A DNA stretch of 64,000 nt from CAZJDV01 sp964544865 (GCA_964544865.1 CAZJDV010000002.1:20050-84049), one strand, 5' to 3'. Positions 7,847 to 17,137 are shown, counted from the stretch's first letter. Numbers and translations are program-made. Notes: generated from the sequence alone by a model not told the origin.

Positions 7847-9370
7847 TCATCGCAGGGCGAGCAGGCTGGGATTTTGCAAGGACTCGATTACCGGCTGTAG
7901 TCCGCGGGCGAATACATCTGAGATCATTGATGGGTACACGCCGACGGCTATCACGGCCACCGCCAGCACGAGAAGCGGCACCATTTCTAGCACCGAGGCG
8001 TCGCGCACGCTGTCGAATCGGACCTTCGGCGGTCCGAACATGGTGCGCTGCACCATCCACAGTATGTAGCCCGCCGTCAAGACGATGCCGAATGCCGACA
8101 GAACCGTCGCCCAGCTCCAGACCGGGAACGTGCCCAGGAAGATGAGAACCTCTGACACGAACCCGCTGGTGCCAGGCAGACCCAGCGACGCCAGCCCTGC
8201 CAACAGAAAGGCGGCTGCTACCACCGGCATTCGCGTGGCGAGGCCGCCCAGATCGGGGATGTACCGGGTATGGGCCCTCTCGTAAACCAGTCCGACGAGC
8301 AGGAACATCAAACCCGTGATGGTGCCGTGGGTGAACATCTGCATCGCGGCGCCGGTCAGGCCGACCGGCGAGACGCCGGTGGCGCCCGCGATCCCGGCGA
8401 CCGACGATATGCCGATCAGCACGAAGCCCATGTGGCTGACACTGCTGAAGGCTATCAGACGTTTCAGATCGGTCTGCCTCAGTGTCACCGCCGCCCCGTA
8501 TAGCACGTTGATAACGCCGAACGCCACCAGTGCCGGGGCGGCATCGGCAATAACGTCCGGAAACATCCCCACCGATATGCGTATCATCCCATACCCGCCC
8601 ATCTTCAGCAGCACGCCGGCCAGCATGACGCTGACCGCGGTGGGGGCGTCGGTGTGCGCGTCGGGCAGCCACGTGTGCAGTGGCCACACCGGGAGCTTGA
8701 CGAAGAAGGCGATAATGAGCAGGGTGAAGATCATGCTCGCGGGCACCATCAGCGAGGCGCCCGCGATCTTCTCGGGCAACTCGGTCATGTCGAAAGTGCC
8801 GGTGGAGAAGAACAAGGCCAGTATCCCGACCAGCATGAACGCGCTGCCCAGGAAGGTGAAGATCAGGAATTTCATGGCCGAGTACTCTTTTCGGCCACTC
8901 CCCCAGATGGATATCAGGAAAAACATCGGGATCAGCTCGACCTCCCAGAACAGGAAGAAGAGCAGGAAGTCCAGGGCTGTGAACACGCCCATTACGGCGG
9001 TCTGCAATACGAGGAGCCAGACGAAATACTCGCGCAACCGGGTCTTGATGCTCCAGGAGGCGAAGATCGCGGCCATGCCCAGCAGCCCGGTGAGGAGCAC
9101 CATCGGAGCGCTGAGACCATCTATGCCCAGGAAGTACTGGACTTTGAAGGACTCGACCGGTATCCAGTTCTCGGCACGGTCGACGAGTTGAAGACCGCCT
9201 TCGCCCACGTTGTACCTGGCGAATATGACGATTGACAGCAGCAGCTCCACCAGTGAGACGGCGCCCGCGAAGTACCGCACGTTTCGATCGCCCTTGATGA
9301 GCAGGGCGATGACCAGCGCCCCCGCCAGCGGCAAGAACACAACGGTAGTCAGCCAGCCTGAAAACTCCAA
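7847..9370 (-). CDS. nuoM: NADH-quinone oxidoreductase subunit M
   Basis: Proton-pumping antiporter-like subunit of complex I, 507 residues with about 14 transmembrane helices. Recognisable segments are FLLFFLFWEVELIPMFFLI (helix 5 with the essential Glu), the discontinuous helix LPVWPLHTWLPDAHTDAPTA, and FSSVSHMGFVLIG. The start is TTG at 9370; no ATG lies near the homology start. It is 12 bases downstream of nuoL. A 608-codon open frame in another register over the same DNA is a GC-rich shadow of this gene. Confidence 0.95.
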   Translation of the reverse strand: MEFSGWLTTVVFLPLAGALVIALLIKGDRNVRYFAGAVSLVELLLSIVIFARYNVGEGGLQLVDRAENWIPVESFKVQYFLGIDGLSAPMVLLTGLLGMAAIFASWSIKTRLREYFVWLLVLQTAVMGVFTALDFLLFFLFWEVELIPMFFLISIWGSGRKEYSAMKFLIFTFLGSAFMLVGILALFFSTGTFDMTELPEKIAGASLMVPASMIFTLLIIAFFVKLPVWPLHTWLPDAHTDAPTAVSVMLAGVLLKMGGYGMIRISVGMFPDVIADAAPALVAFGVINVLYGAAVTLRQTDLKRLIAFSSVSHMGFVLIGISSVAGIAGATGVSPVGLTGAAMQMFTHGTITGLMFLLVGLVYERAHTRYIPDLGGLATRMPVVAAAFLLAGLASLGLPGTSGFVSEVLIFLGTFPVWSWATVLSAFGIVLTAGYILWMVQRTMFGPPKVRFDSVRDASVLEMVPLLVLAVAVIAVGVYPSMISDVFARGLQPVIESLQNPSLLALR

Positions 9371-9382
9371 CTTCGCTCCCGG

Positions 9383-11335
9383 CTATCGCAGAAAGAGATA
9401 TACGCTCAATATCGCCAACACACCTATCGACATCACCACGCCATAGCCCTGCAACTGCCCTGTCTGGACCTGTGCCATCGCGCGCCCGACATTGCGTCCG
9501 GCGTAGTCGATGCCGCGGACCGCGCCGTCCACGATGGACCTGTCGGCCCAGTCCATGAATCCGGATATCCATCTGTAGAGGAGGCGTTTCACGACGTAGC
9601 CTTCATACAACTCATCGAAATAGTACCTTCGCGACAACAACTCGTGGGCTAGCCCCAGGATCCTGCCCTGAAGCTCCGGCGATATTCGGCGCGCCGAATA
9701 CATCAGATATGCCAGCGCGATCCCCGCCAGCGCGACCGCGGTCGATAGACCCGCTATCGTCAGGTCCACTCCCTCAGCCTCGACATGGAGGAATTCCGAG
9801 AACCAGTGGACGGGCACGATGCCCAGGTCGGCGGCCGGGTTTGCGAGGAAGCCGGCCACCACCGCGGCGACCGCGAGCACGAGCAGCGGCGCCACCATGA
9901 CCACCGGCGATTCGGCGAGGCGCACGCCGCCGTGCGACTCCGCGGCGGGGTCCGCCTCGGCGCCCCCTTTGAACTCACCGTGGAACGTCATGAACAGGGC
10001 GCGGAACATGTAGAAGGCGGTCATGAACACCGCGATCAGCGCCAGCCAGAAGACGATCTGGCTGACACCACTCCCCTGCCCCCACGCGTGGGCCAGGATC
10101 TCGTCCTTGCTCCAGAAGCCGGCCAGCGGGAAAATCCCCGCGAGGCTGAGACCGCCGATCATGAAGGTCGCATAGGTCCACCGCATGTGTTTCCGCAGTC
10201 CGCCCATGTACCGCATGTCGAAGGTCCCGGTTGCATGGTTGACGCTCCCCGAGCCCAAGAACAATAGCGCCTTGAAGAACGCGTGGGTGAAAAGGTGGAA
10301 GACCGCCGCGCCGTACGCGCCGACCCCCAGGGCGAGCATCATGTAGCCTAGCTGGCTTATCGTGGAATAGGCCAGCACTCGCTTGATGTCGAACATGACC
10401 AGCCCCATGGTGGCGGCGAAGATCGCCGTGAACCCGCCGATGACGGCGACCAAGTTCATGGCGACCTGGGACACCTCGAAGAGCGGGAAGAATCGTGCCA
10501 CGAGGAACACGCCCGCCGTCACCATCGTGGCGGCGTGGATGAGGGCGCTGACCGGCGTTGGTCCCTCCATGGCGTCCGGCAGCCAGGTGTGCAGAGGAAA
10601 CTGTCCCGACTTGCCGACCGCGCCCGCGAAGATGCCGACCGCGATCCAGGTGACTACGCTGGTGCCGATCAGTCCCGCGGTGACCGCCGCCGGGAGCTCC
10701 GTGTTGATCACCGATATCTCTAGGCCGTTGCCCTTGAATACGTCCGCGTTGAACGCCAGATAGAGGATCGCCAGAAGGAATCCAAAGTCGCCCAGTCGCG
10801 TCACGATGAACGCCTTTTTGGCGGCGGCGGCGGCCGCCGGACGGTGGTACCAGAACCCGATTAGCAGGTAAGAGCATAGTCCCACCAGCTCCCAGAAGAA
10901 GTAGAGCTGGACGATGTTGGCCGCCAGGACCAGGCCGATCATCGAGGCGGTGAACAACGACATGTACGCGTAGTAGCGGGCGTAGCCGAGGTCGCCCTTC
11001 ATGTAACCGACGGAGTATATCTGGATAAGCAGGCTGACGCTGGTCACGACCAGCAGCATGATGGCCGTCAGCGGGTCGAGCAGTACGCCAAGAGTTATCT
11101 GCAGGCTATCGACGGTGAGCCACTCGTGCATGGGGAAGTCGAGCGCGCCCTCGTTGTCGATCACGCTGCTAAAGGCCCAGACGGAAAGGACCAGCGACGC
11201 GCCGATGGTCAGGATGGTCAGATATCCCGCCAGCCTGGAGTAACGATTGAAAAATGGCCGAACGACGGCGGCGGTGACGACGAACGAGCCGAGGGGCAAC
11301 AGGAATATGAGCCAAACCCAGAACTCAGTTATCAT
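9383..11335 (-). CDS. nuoL: NADH-quinone oxidoreductase subunit L
   Basis: Largest antiporter-like membrane subunit of complex I, 650 residues, with the extra C-terminal amphipathic lateral helix region (about residues 540-600) and a final transmembrane anchor typical of NuoL. Key segments: FFWELVGLCSYLLIGFW, GKSGQFPLHTWLPDAMEGPT, ALIHAATMVTAGVFLVAR and YSTISQLGYMMLALG. ATG 11335 starts 22 bases after the small orf64. The length is usual for the family. Confidence 0.96.
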   Translation of the reverse strand: MITEFWVWLIFLLPLGSFVVTAAVVRPFFNRYSRLAGYLTILTIGASLVLSVWAFSSVIDNEGALDFPMHEWLTVDSLQITLGVLLDPLTAIMLLVVTSVSLLIQIYSVGYMKGDLGYARYYAYMSLFTASMIGLVLAANIVQLYFFWELVGLCSYLLIGFWYHRPAAAAAAKKAFIVTRLGDFGFLLAILYLAFNADVFKGNGLEISVINTELPAAVTAGLIGTSVVTWIAVGIFAGAVGKSGQFPLHTWLPDAMEGPTPVSALIHAATMVTAGVFLVARFFPLFEVSQVAMNLVAVIGGFTAIFAATMGLVMFDIKRVLAYSTISQLGYMMLALGVGAYGAAVFHLFTHAFFKALLFLGSGSVNHATGTFDMRYMGGLRKHMRWTYATFMIGGLSLAGIFPLAGFWSKDEILAHAWGQGSGVSQIVFWLALIAVFMTAFYMFRALFMTFHGEFKGGAEADPAAESHGGVRLAESPVVMVAPLLVLAVAAVVAGFLANPAADLGIVPVHWFSEFLHVEAEGVDLTIAGLSTAVALAGIALAYLMYSARRISPELQGRILGLAHELLSRRYYFDELYEGYVVKRLLYRWISGFMDWADRSIVDGAVRGIDYAGRNVGRAMAQVQTGQLQGYGVVMSIGVLAILSVYLFLR

Positions 11336-11357
11336 CCGGTCTCCCCGGTCGTCGGCA

Positions 11358-11552
11358 CTACAGTTTCCTCAGAATCTCGTCGGCGACGTGCTCGCGGCCC
11401 TTCGGGACAAAGATACGGAACGCGACCCGCTCGCCCCAGGTCGTTATCTCGCCCTCAGGGAGAATTTTCGTAGGCAGGCCCTCGCCTTCGAGCACGTCCT
11501 TCCACATCTCGGCGATCAGAAGGTTGGGGGCCTTGCGGTAGTCTACCCACAT
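11358..11552 (-). CDS. Small conserved-looking protein inside nuo operon (orf64)
   Basis: A 64-residue soluble protein between nuoK (gap 10 bases) and nuoL (gap 22 bases), so surely cotranscribed with them. The sequence MWVDYRKAPNLLIAEMWKDV, then LEGEGLPTKILPEG and RVAFRIFVPKGREHVADEIL, suggests a small alpha/beta fold similar to the DUF2007-type 'putative signal transducing' domain. Function unknown. It is not one of the 14 standard complex I subunits. The position suggests an accessory or assembly role, but that is inference. Confidence 0.75.
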   Translation of the reverse strand: MWVDYRKAPNLLIAEMWKDVLEGEGLPTKILPEGEITTWGERVAFRIFVPKGREHVADEILRKL

Positions 11553-11562
11553 GCGAAACCCC

Positions 11563-11916
11563 TCAATGCCTCATCTGATTTGCGTCGGTGACGAACACGG
11601 TCTGGCGGTTGCGATAGATGGCGATGATTATCGCCACGCCAACAGCGATCTCCGCAGCGGCCACGGTGATGATGAACACGGCGAATACCTGGCCGGTCAA
11701 AAGGAGCCGGACCACCTGGTCCGAGGTCGCCGCGGGGTTCTGCGCCAGGCCCGCCGGAACGACGTATCGCGAGAACGCCACAGCCGTGATGTTCACCCCG
11801 TTGAACATGAGCTCGAGGGACATCAGGACCGCGATGGCGTTGCGCTTGGACAGCGCGCCGTACAGTCCGATCGAAAATATGATGGCGCCCACGATGAGGA
11901 AGTTTTCTAGGCTCAT
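11563..11916 (-). CDS. nuoK: NADH-quinone oxidoreductase subunit K
   Basis: Small complex I membrane subunit, 117 residues, three transmembrane helices. MSLENFLIVGAIIFSIGLYG, then AVLMSLELMFNGVNITAVAF with the conserved Glu in helix 2, and IITVAAAEIAVGVAIIIAIY with the Glu of helix 3. These two glutamates belong to the E-channel linking the quinone site to the pumps. ATG 11916 is chosen because homology starts there, though the frame is open to 11988; it begins 4 bases after nuoJ ends. Confidence 0.94.
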   Translation of the reverse strand: MSLENFLIVGAIIFSIGLYGALSKRNAIAVLMSLELMFNGVNITAVAFSRYVVPAGLAQNPAATSDQVVRLLLTGQVFAVFIITVAAAEIAVGVAIIIAIYRNRQTVFVTDANQMRH

Positions 11917-11920
11917 ACGC

Positions 11921-12508
11921 TCATCGCTCCCGGACCAGGGCCAGGGCCCCGACCATCGCCGCCAGCAACAGCACGGAAGCGACCTCAAAGGCCAGGACGA
12001 AGTCCCGGAGCAGCAGCTCGCCTATCTTGGGGGTCGTGTTCGAGAACACGTCCTCGACCATCTTTACGGTATCGGCGGCCAGGACGCTACCGCCCGCCGC
12101 GGCGGGCGAATCGGAACCCGGGATCAAGTCGTCGATCAAACTCCACTCCGTGTTGATGGCCACGAAGCTCATGCTGGCCAGCAGCAGCAAGGCGATGACG
12201 GCGGCCGGTATCCGCAGCCGGTTTGAGGGGTTACCCTGCTCGACATCCCTGGTCATGAGGACCGCGAACACGATCAGGACCGATATGGCCCCAACGTAGA
12301 TCAGCACCTGCACGATAGCCAGGAACTCGGCCCTCAGAAGAACGAATAGGCCGGCCACGCCGAAAAACGAGACCGCCAGGAACAGTGAGGCCCGGAATAG
12401 GTCCCTGAGCTGGACTACGGCGATCGCGGCGACGATGCTGGAAACCGCCATCACCCAGAAAGCGATGTCGGTTATGAGCGCAGACTCGGTGCCCGATCCC
12501 AGGGTCAT
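11921..12508 (-). CDS. nuoJ: NADH-quinone oxidoreductase subunit J
   Basis: Complex I membrane subunit, 195 residues with five predicted transmembrane helices. Typical segment: AEFLAIVQVLIYVGAISVLI followed by VFAVLM, the pi-bulge helix 3 region that gates proton coupling. ATG 12508 overlaps the nuoI stop as ATGA (12505-12508), which fixes the start better than the upstream ATG at 12520. A hydrophilic loop of about 30 residues before the last helix is somewhat long. Confidence 0.92.
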   Translation of the reverse strand: MTLGSGTESALITDIAFWVMAVSSIVAAIAVVQLRDLFRASLFLAVSFFGVAGLFVLLRAEFLAIVQVLIYVGAISVLIVFAVLMTRDVEQGNPSNRLRIPAAVIALLLLASMSFVAINTEWSLIDDLIPGSDSPAAAGGSVLAADTVKMVEDVFSNTTPKIGELLLRDFVLAFEVASVLLLAAMVGALALVRER

Positions 12509-13176
12509 CGCTGGCCCCATCTCTTGGCCTGCTCGTCGAGGTCAGGCTTCTCGTGACGCCCGGCCTGGTCCCAGCCCGTGTCCTCGTCTCCTCTGAGATC
12601 GTACTGCTTGTCCTGGAGCTGGGGGCGGAACCACGTGCTGGGCCGCTTGGGGGCGGACTTGAGCCGTTCCATCGGGATGACGAGATTGCCACGCGAGTAC
12701 TGCCCCTGCTCGAAGCCGCTGCCCATGTGCAAGGCATCGTAGGGACACGCCTCGACGCACAATCCGCAGAACATACAGCGGCCGAGGTCGATGTCGAAGA
12801 CCTCGATGCCATACTTCTGACCATCCTGCATCGCCTCGCCGTTCGGGTCCGTCACGATCTCGATGATGCCGAGGGGGCAGTACTTCGCGCAGCTTGCACA
12901 GCCCGTGCACCTCTGCTCGTACCAGGTGAACTCCTCGCCCCGAAACCTGGAATGCTGCGGATATCTGTCCGGCACGCTCTCCAGTCCCACCAGTGCCTTG
13001 ACCGACTTCACCGGGTTCTTGGCCACGTAATTGACGACGTTGACGCCGGCCAACTTTGCGAGCCCGATCACGCCGACCTTGCGGTCCGGGTACTGGTGAA
13101 GGGTGAATTGGCGCCTGGACAACACGAAGTTCTTGAGCGTCACCAACATGCCCCTGGCCATGCCTGTTCCGTACAT
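12505..13176 (-). CDS. nuoI: NADH-quinone oxidoreductase subunit I (two 4Fe-4S)
   Basis: Peripheral-arm ferredoxin subunit carrying clusters N6a and N6b, 223 residues. Two cysteine motifs are complete: CTGCASCAKYCPLG and CMFCGLCVEACPYDAL. The C-terminal third (SAPKRPSTWFRPQ to the end) is a charged tail longer than in E. coli. ATG 13176 lies one base after the nuoH stop; an in-frame start at 13194 would overlap nuoH. Its stop overlaps the nuoJ start. Confidence 0.94.
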   Translation of the reverse strand: MYGTGMARGMLVTLKNFVLSRRQFTLHQYPDRKVGVIGLAKLAGVNVVNYVAKNPVKSVKALVGLESVPDRYPQHSRFRGEEFTWYEQRCTGCASCAKYCPLGIIEIVTDPNGEAMQDGQKYGIEVFDIDLGRCMFCGLCVEACPYDALHMGSGFEQGQYSRGNLVIPMERLKSAPKRPSTWFRPQLQDKQYDLRGDEDTGWDQAGRHEKPDLDEQAKRWGQR

Positions 13177-13177
13177 A

Positions 13178-14368
13178 CTAATCGCCTTCCGCACTCATGT
13201 TGGCGAGCGGTGATACCACGGGCACATCCCTCTTGAGCTTTTTCTGCCCCAGGGCGTTGGCGGCCGCGGCTATCGCGCCAAACATCACAACCCAGTTGAC
13301 GGCGGCCATCGCCCAGAGCTCAACGGTTGCGATCTCACCGGTATCGGGGTCCTGGAACACCAGGACCTCCGCGGCGACTACAAACATGTTGAGCAACGCC
13401 AGTGGGAACAGCCCCTTCCATGCGAAGCTCATGATCTGGTCCACTCTGAACCTCGGCCATGTCGCCCGCACCCACAGCAGGACGAACACGACCGCAAATG
13501 CTTTGAGCACGAACCATACCTGCCCGGGGACCGGGTCGGGGCCATTGGTGCCTCCGAGATAGAGCACGGTGGAAACCGCCCCGGTCACCAGCGGCGCCGT
13601 GAACTCGGCGAGAAAGAAGATCGCAAATTTTATGCCGCTGTATTCGATGTTGTAACCTGCGGCGAGCTCCGACTCGGCCTCGATCATGTCGAAAGGGCTC
13701 CGGCTCATCTCCGCCAGAGCCGCGGCCATGAAGACCAGGAACCCGAGGGGCTGAATCAACAGGAAGACTACGCTCTGGGACTCGACGATGTCGGTGAGGG
13801 CCAGCGAGCCAGCCATGATCACGACGCCCGTTATTGCCAGCGCCATCGGCACTTCGTAGCTGATGAGCATGGCGACCGAGCGCACGGCGCCGATCAATGC
13901 GTACTTGTTGCGGGACGCCCACCCGGCCATGAAGATAGCGAGCGTGTTGATCCCGGTGATCCCGATGATGAACAGCACCCCGATGTTGAGTCTGCCGAGG
14001 AAGCTTTCGTCGCCGAAGGGTATTACGGCAAACACGCCAAGGACGGGGACCAGCATCACCACGGGGGCCAGGTGGAACAGGGGCCGGTCCGCCGTGTCCG
14101 GCACCGTGTCCTCTTTGGCCATCAGCTTAATGACGTCCGCCATCGGCTGGAGCAGGCCGAAAGGCCCCCAGCGGTTGGGACCGAGCCTCGCCTGAAACCT
14201 GCCGATCACCCTTCGTTCGAACCAGGTGTACAGGGCGGTGGTCATGATAACGCCGTTGATGACCGCGCCCGCGAGGACCGAGGCCGCTGTCACAAATGCG
14301 ATCCAGGCCCAGGCGGTCCCATCGGGCAGCAAGCCAAGAATTACGTCATATAGCGCTTGAAAACTCAT
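13178..14368 (-). CDS. nuoH: NADH-quinone oxidoreductase subunit H
   Basis: Membrane subunit forming the quinone-binding chamber at the junction with the peripheral arm, 396 residues, eight or more transmembrane helices. Motifs: ERRVIGRFQARLGPNRWGPF near the N-terminus, then LLQPMADVIKLMAKED, and SRSPFDMIEAESELAAGYNI followed by EYSG, containing the conserved glutamates of the E-channel. WVRATWPRFRVDQIM is also conserved. It follows nuoD after 67 bases; no nuoG, E or F lies between, where many operons have them. Confidence 0.95.
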   Translation of the reverse strand: MSFQALYDVILGLLPDGTAWAWIAFVTAASVLAGAVINGVIMTTALYTWFERRVIGRFQARLGPNRWGPFGLLQPMADVIKLMAKEDTVPDTADRPLFHLAPVVMLVPVLGVFAVIPFGDESFLGRLNIGVLFIIGITGINTLAIFMAGWASRNKYALIGAVRSVAMLISYEVPMALAITGVVIMAGSLALTDIVESQSVVFLLIQPLGFLVFMAAALAEMSRSPFDMIEAESELAAGYNIEYSGIKFAIFFLAEFTAPLVTGAVSTVLYLGGTNGPDPVPGQVWFVLKAFAVVFVLLWVRATWPRFRVDQIMSFAWKGLFPLALLNMFVVAAEVLVFQDPDTGEIATVELWAMAAVNWVVMFGAIAAAANALGQKKLKRDVPVVSPLANMSAEGD

Positions 14369-14435
14369 TGCGTCACGCCGCCGCGCTCGTGTCGCGTGTC
14401 ATATCGATTGATTCCGTGGGGCGTTTCCGGCGCAT

Positions 14436-15539
14436 CTATCGATCGACCTCTCCGATGACGACGTCGGTGCTGCCGAAGATGACGATGAGGTCGGCCATTT
14501 TACCGCCGATGAGAAGCTCTCTGAGAACGGTAAGGTTCATGAAGGACGGCGCCCGTACCTTGCACCGGTAGGGCGAGATGCCGCCGTCGCTGACCAGGTA
14601 AAAACCGAGCTCGCCCTTGGGCGCCTCCACGGCTGCGTAGGCGTCGCCGGCCGGGGGGCGGGTAAAGGAGGGCGTCTCCGTCTTGGTCGGGCCATCCGGC
14701 ATCTGATTCACGCACTGGTTGATCAGTTTCACGCTCTCCCGCATCTCCAGGATGCGGACCAGATACCTGTCGAATACGTCGCCGTTCGCGCCGATGGGGA
14801 TGTCGAACTCGAGCTGGTCGTACACCTCGTAGGGGTCTGCTTTTCGCAGGTCCCACTGTACGCCACAGGCCCTCAGCATGGGACCGGTGACCGAGGCATT
14901 CACCGCGAGCTCGGCGGGCAGGATACCGACGCCCCGCGTCCGGGCGAGTACTATCTCGTTGCCGGTTATGAGGGCCTCCAGATCGTCGATGTACTCGGGC
15001 ATGTCGCCCATGAGGATTTCCAGTGCGTTCCAGAATTCGGGCGGTGCATTCTGCGTCACCCCTCCGGGGCGCATGTAGCTCAGGGTGATTCGCGCGCCGC
15101 AGAGCATCTCGAAAAGATCCAGGATGCGCTCGCGCTCGCGGAAGGCGTATATCAAGGGAGTGCCGAGGGCCCCCAGCTCATTCAGAAGGAATCCCGTCGC
15201 GACGAGGTGGCTGGCGATCCGCTGAAGCTCCGACGAGAGTACGCGCAGGTACTGCGCCCGCTCCGGCACCTCGATTCCGCCAAGCTTCTCGACCGCCCTG
15301 ACATACGCGAGGTTGTTCGTCATACTGGACACGTAGTCCAGTCTGTCGGTCAGCGTCACGATCTGGGTGTAGGACCGCTCCTCGGCCAGTTTCTCGGTGC
15401 CCCGATGCAGGTAGCCGAACACCGGCTCGACATCGATCACGGCCTCGCCGTCGAGCGTGACCCGGAGCCGGAACACGCCGTGGGTACTGGGGTGCTGCGG
15501 ACCCAGGTTGATTATTACCGACTCTGTTTGAATCGACAT
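14436..15539 (-). CDS. nuoD: NADH-quinone oxidoreductase subunit D
   Basis: 49-kDa subunit of the complex I peripheral arm, 367 residues, lining the quinone site with NuoB. NLGPQHPSTHGVFRLRVTLD carries the quinone-ligand His, and GYLHRGTEKLAEERSYTQ and TDRLDYVSSMTNNLAYVRAV follow. The C-terminus ends FGSTDVVIGEVDR, the usual ending of the family. NuoC and NuoD are separate genes here, 68 bases apart. Confidence 0.95.
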   Translation of the reverse strand: MSIQTESVIINLGPQHPSTHGVFRLRVTLDGEAVIDVEPVFGYLHRGTEKLAEERSYTQIVTLTDRLDYVSSMTNNLAYVRAVEKLGGIEVPERAQYLRVLSSELQRIASHLVATGFLLNELGALGTPLIYAFRERERILDLFEMLCGARITLSYMRPGGVTQNAPPEFWNALEILMGDMPEYIDDLEALITGNEIVLARTRGVGILPAELAVNASVTGPMLRACGVQWDLRKADPYEVYDQLEFDIPIGANGDVFDRYLVRILEMRESVKLINQCVNQMPDGPTKTETPSFTRPPAGDAYAAVEAPKGELGFYLVSDGGISPYRCKVRAPSFMNLTVLRELLIGGKMADLIVIFGSTDVVIGEVDR

Positions 15540-15607
15540 CGGTTAATCCATCTACACCGCGTAGAAACGCGCTCACGCAACTCATGCCGCGGCCGCTGCC
15601 AGGCGGG

Positions 15608-16051
15608 CTACCTCAAGAAATCTTTCCTCAAAGGGTGGCCGGGGAAGTTTTCCCACAGCAGGATCCGCTTCATGTTCGGGTGTCCCTCGAAACGGATCCC
15701 CATGAGGTCCCAAATCTCCCGCTCTTGTAGGTCAGCGCCGATCCAGATGCCGGTCACGGAATCCACGGACGGCTCTTCGCGGCCGAAGCAGCGCGTCTTG
15801 AGAATCGCGGAGCGGTTGCGGCGCATGGACAGCAGGTGGTAGACAAGCTCAAAGTACTCGATATAATCGACCGCGCTCACTGCGGTAAGAGAGGCGAACT
15901 CGAGGTCCGGGGACTCTTTCAGGAATCGAGCGACATCCTTGAGGCTCTCGGGCTCGATCCAGACACAGGTGTCGTTCCACTCGATGGCCGTATCCGGATG
16001 CTCCTCGTTGATGCGCCCGGCCAGATCGGCCCCGGCAAGCGCTCTCGTCAT
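15608..16051 (-). CDS. nuoC: NADH-quinone oxidoreductase subunit C
   Basis: 30-kDa subunit of the complex I peripheral arm, 147 residues. The signature region ATGIW-type reads SVTGIWIGADLQEREIWDLM followed by GIRFEGHPNMKRILL, and the end WENFPGHPLRKDF is family-typical. ATG 16051 overlaps the nuoB stop as ATGA (16048-16051), fixing the start; the longer open frame upstream is a shadow of nuoB. N-terminal sequence is shorter than in many homologues. Confidence 0.93.
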   Translation of the reverse strand: MTRALAGADLAGRINEEHPDTAIEWNDTCVWIEPESLKDVARFLKESPDLEFASLTAVSAVDYIEYFELVYHLLSMRRNRSAILKTRCFGREEPSVDSVTGIWIGADLQEREIWDLMGIRFEGHPNMKRILLWENFPGHPLRKDFLR

Positions 16052-16689
16052 TTCGCCCCCGCCGCCTTGTCTGCAAGGGAGTAGCGTCTTATCTTGTCGT
16101 GAAGCTGCATGATCCCATACAGGAGTGCGTCCGGGCGGGGCGGGCAGCCGGGTACATAGACATCGACGGGGATGATGTGGTTCACGCCAGGGACGACGGC
16201 GTAGGACTCGTAGTACGGGCCGCCGCTGGTGGCGCAACTCCCCATCGCGATGACCCATCTCGGTTCCGCCATCTGGTGGTATATGCGCTCGATGGCCGCG
16301 GCCATCTTCCACGTCACGGTGCCGGCGACGATCATCAGGTCGGCCTGCCGCGGCGAGCCTCTGAACACCTCCATCCCGAACCTGGCGAGATCGAACCTGG
16401 ACATGGCGCTGGCCATCATCTCGAACGCGCAGCAGGCCAGGCCGAAGGCCAGGGGATATACCGACGACTTCCGGCTCCAATTGAGCATGGCGTCGATCGA
16501 CGTCACCGCCAGATTGCGCTTGAGGTCTCCCGGCACCTCCAGCAGAGGCTCAGCCATAGGCTCGGTCCGGGTGGCCTTCAGTCCGTTGACGTAGTCGCCC
16601 TCGATCCGGTCCAGTTCCCAGGTGGTGGAGTGCAATGGGACCAACGGCTGATCGCCGCCCGGGTTGGGTGTATCCTGTATCAGCTCCAT
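16048..16689 (-). CDS. nuoB: NADH-quinone oxidoreductase subunit B
   Basis: Carrier of cluster N2, the terminal Fe-S cluster that reduces quinone; 213 residues. Ligands are visible as the tandem cysteines in FGLACCAFEMM, the Cys in AMGSCATSGG and the Cys in VPGCPPRPDALLYG. About 55 residues precede the conserved core, a longer N-terminus than usual. ATG 16689 lies inside the last codons of nuoA (10-base overlap); an in-frame start at 16722 would overlap more and is less likely. Confidence 0.94.
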   Translation of the reverse strand: MELIQDTPNPGGDQPLVPLHSTTWELDRIEGDYVNGLKATRTEPMAEPLLEVPGDLKRNLAVTSIDAMLNWSRKSSVYPLAFGLACCAFEMMASAMSRFDLARFGMEVFRGSPRQADLMIVAGTVTWKMAAAIERIYHQMAEPRWVIAMGSCATSGGPYYESYAVVPGVNHIIPVDVYVPGCPPRPDALLYGIMQLHDKIRRYSLADKAAGAK

Positions 16690-17075
16690 TCGAGAGCGCC
16701 CTTTCGCCACGCGTACAGCCATCCCACAAGGAGGATCGCGACGAACACCGCCATCTCAGCAAGCGCGAACAGACCGAACTGCCTTGACAACAGTCCGAAG
16801 CTGACCGCCCACGGGAACAAGAAGACGACCTCTACGTCGAACAAGACAAATACAAGTGCGATGGAGTAGAACCTGAAATTGAAGCGGTTCCACGTCCCCG
16901 TCAGCGTCTCGAATCCGCACTCGTAGATGCTCTGTTTGAGGGAGTATGGATTGCGGGGACGAACCCTCGTCAGTGAGAGGGTCCAGGACATGACCAGCAT
17001 ACCCGTTGGGACGGCCACGGCCACGGCCATAAAGGTGGCCAAGAGCCCGTACTGGCGAAAGTAATCGTCAAGCAT
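16680..17075 (-). CDS. nuoA: NADH-quinone oxidoreductase subunit A
   Basis: Small complex I membrane subunit, 131 residues, three transmembrane helices, and the first gene of the operon. The loop motif YECGFETLTGTWNRFNFRFY and the acidic helix ALVFVLFDVEVVFLFPWAV are characteristic. A promoter-like sequence lies 34 bases upstream (17109-17137). The operon as encoded gives the 11-subunit complex lacking the NADH-oxidising NuoEFG module, so its electron donor may be something other than NADH unless nuoEFG is elsewhere. Confidence 0.94.
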   Translation of the reverse strand: MLDDYFRQYGLLATFMAVAVAVPTGMLVMSWTLSLTRVRPRNPYSLKQSIYECGFETLTGTWNRFNFRFYSIALVFVLFDVEVVFLFPWAVSFGLLSRQFGLFALAEMAVFVAILLVGWLYAWRKGALEWS

Positions 17076-17108
17076 GGCGCCACCAGAGGTCTGCGTTCAT
17101 ACGGTGCG

Positions 17109-17137
17109 AATATAGCATAGGCCAAGAGGCGATGCAA
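17109..17137 (-). promoter_or_regulatory. Putative sigma-70 promoter of nuo operon
   Basis: On the minus strand TTGCAT (17137-17132), a 17-base spacer and TATATT (17114-17109) point toward nuoA, whose ATG is 33 bases further on. Spacing is ideal and both hexamers match 5 of 6 consensus bases. It is the only convincing promoter pair upstream of this long operon. Confidence 0.7.

Noticed and set aside
7746..9572. A 608-codon open frame on the minus strand over nuoM
   Set aside because: Arg/Gly-rich, no domain, offset from nuoM, which explains the DNA fully. A high-GC shadow.
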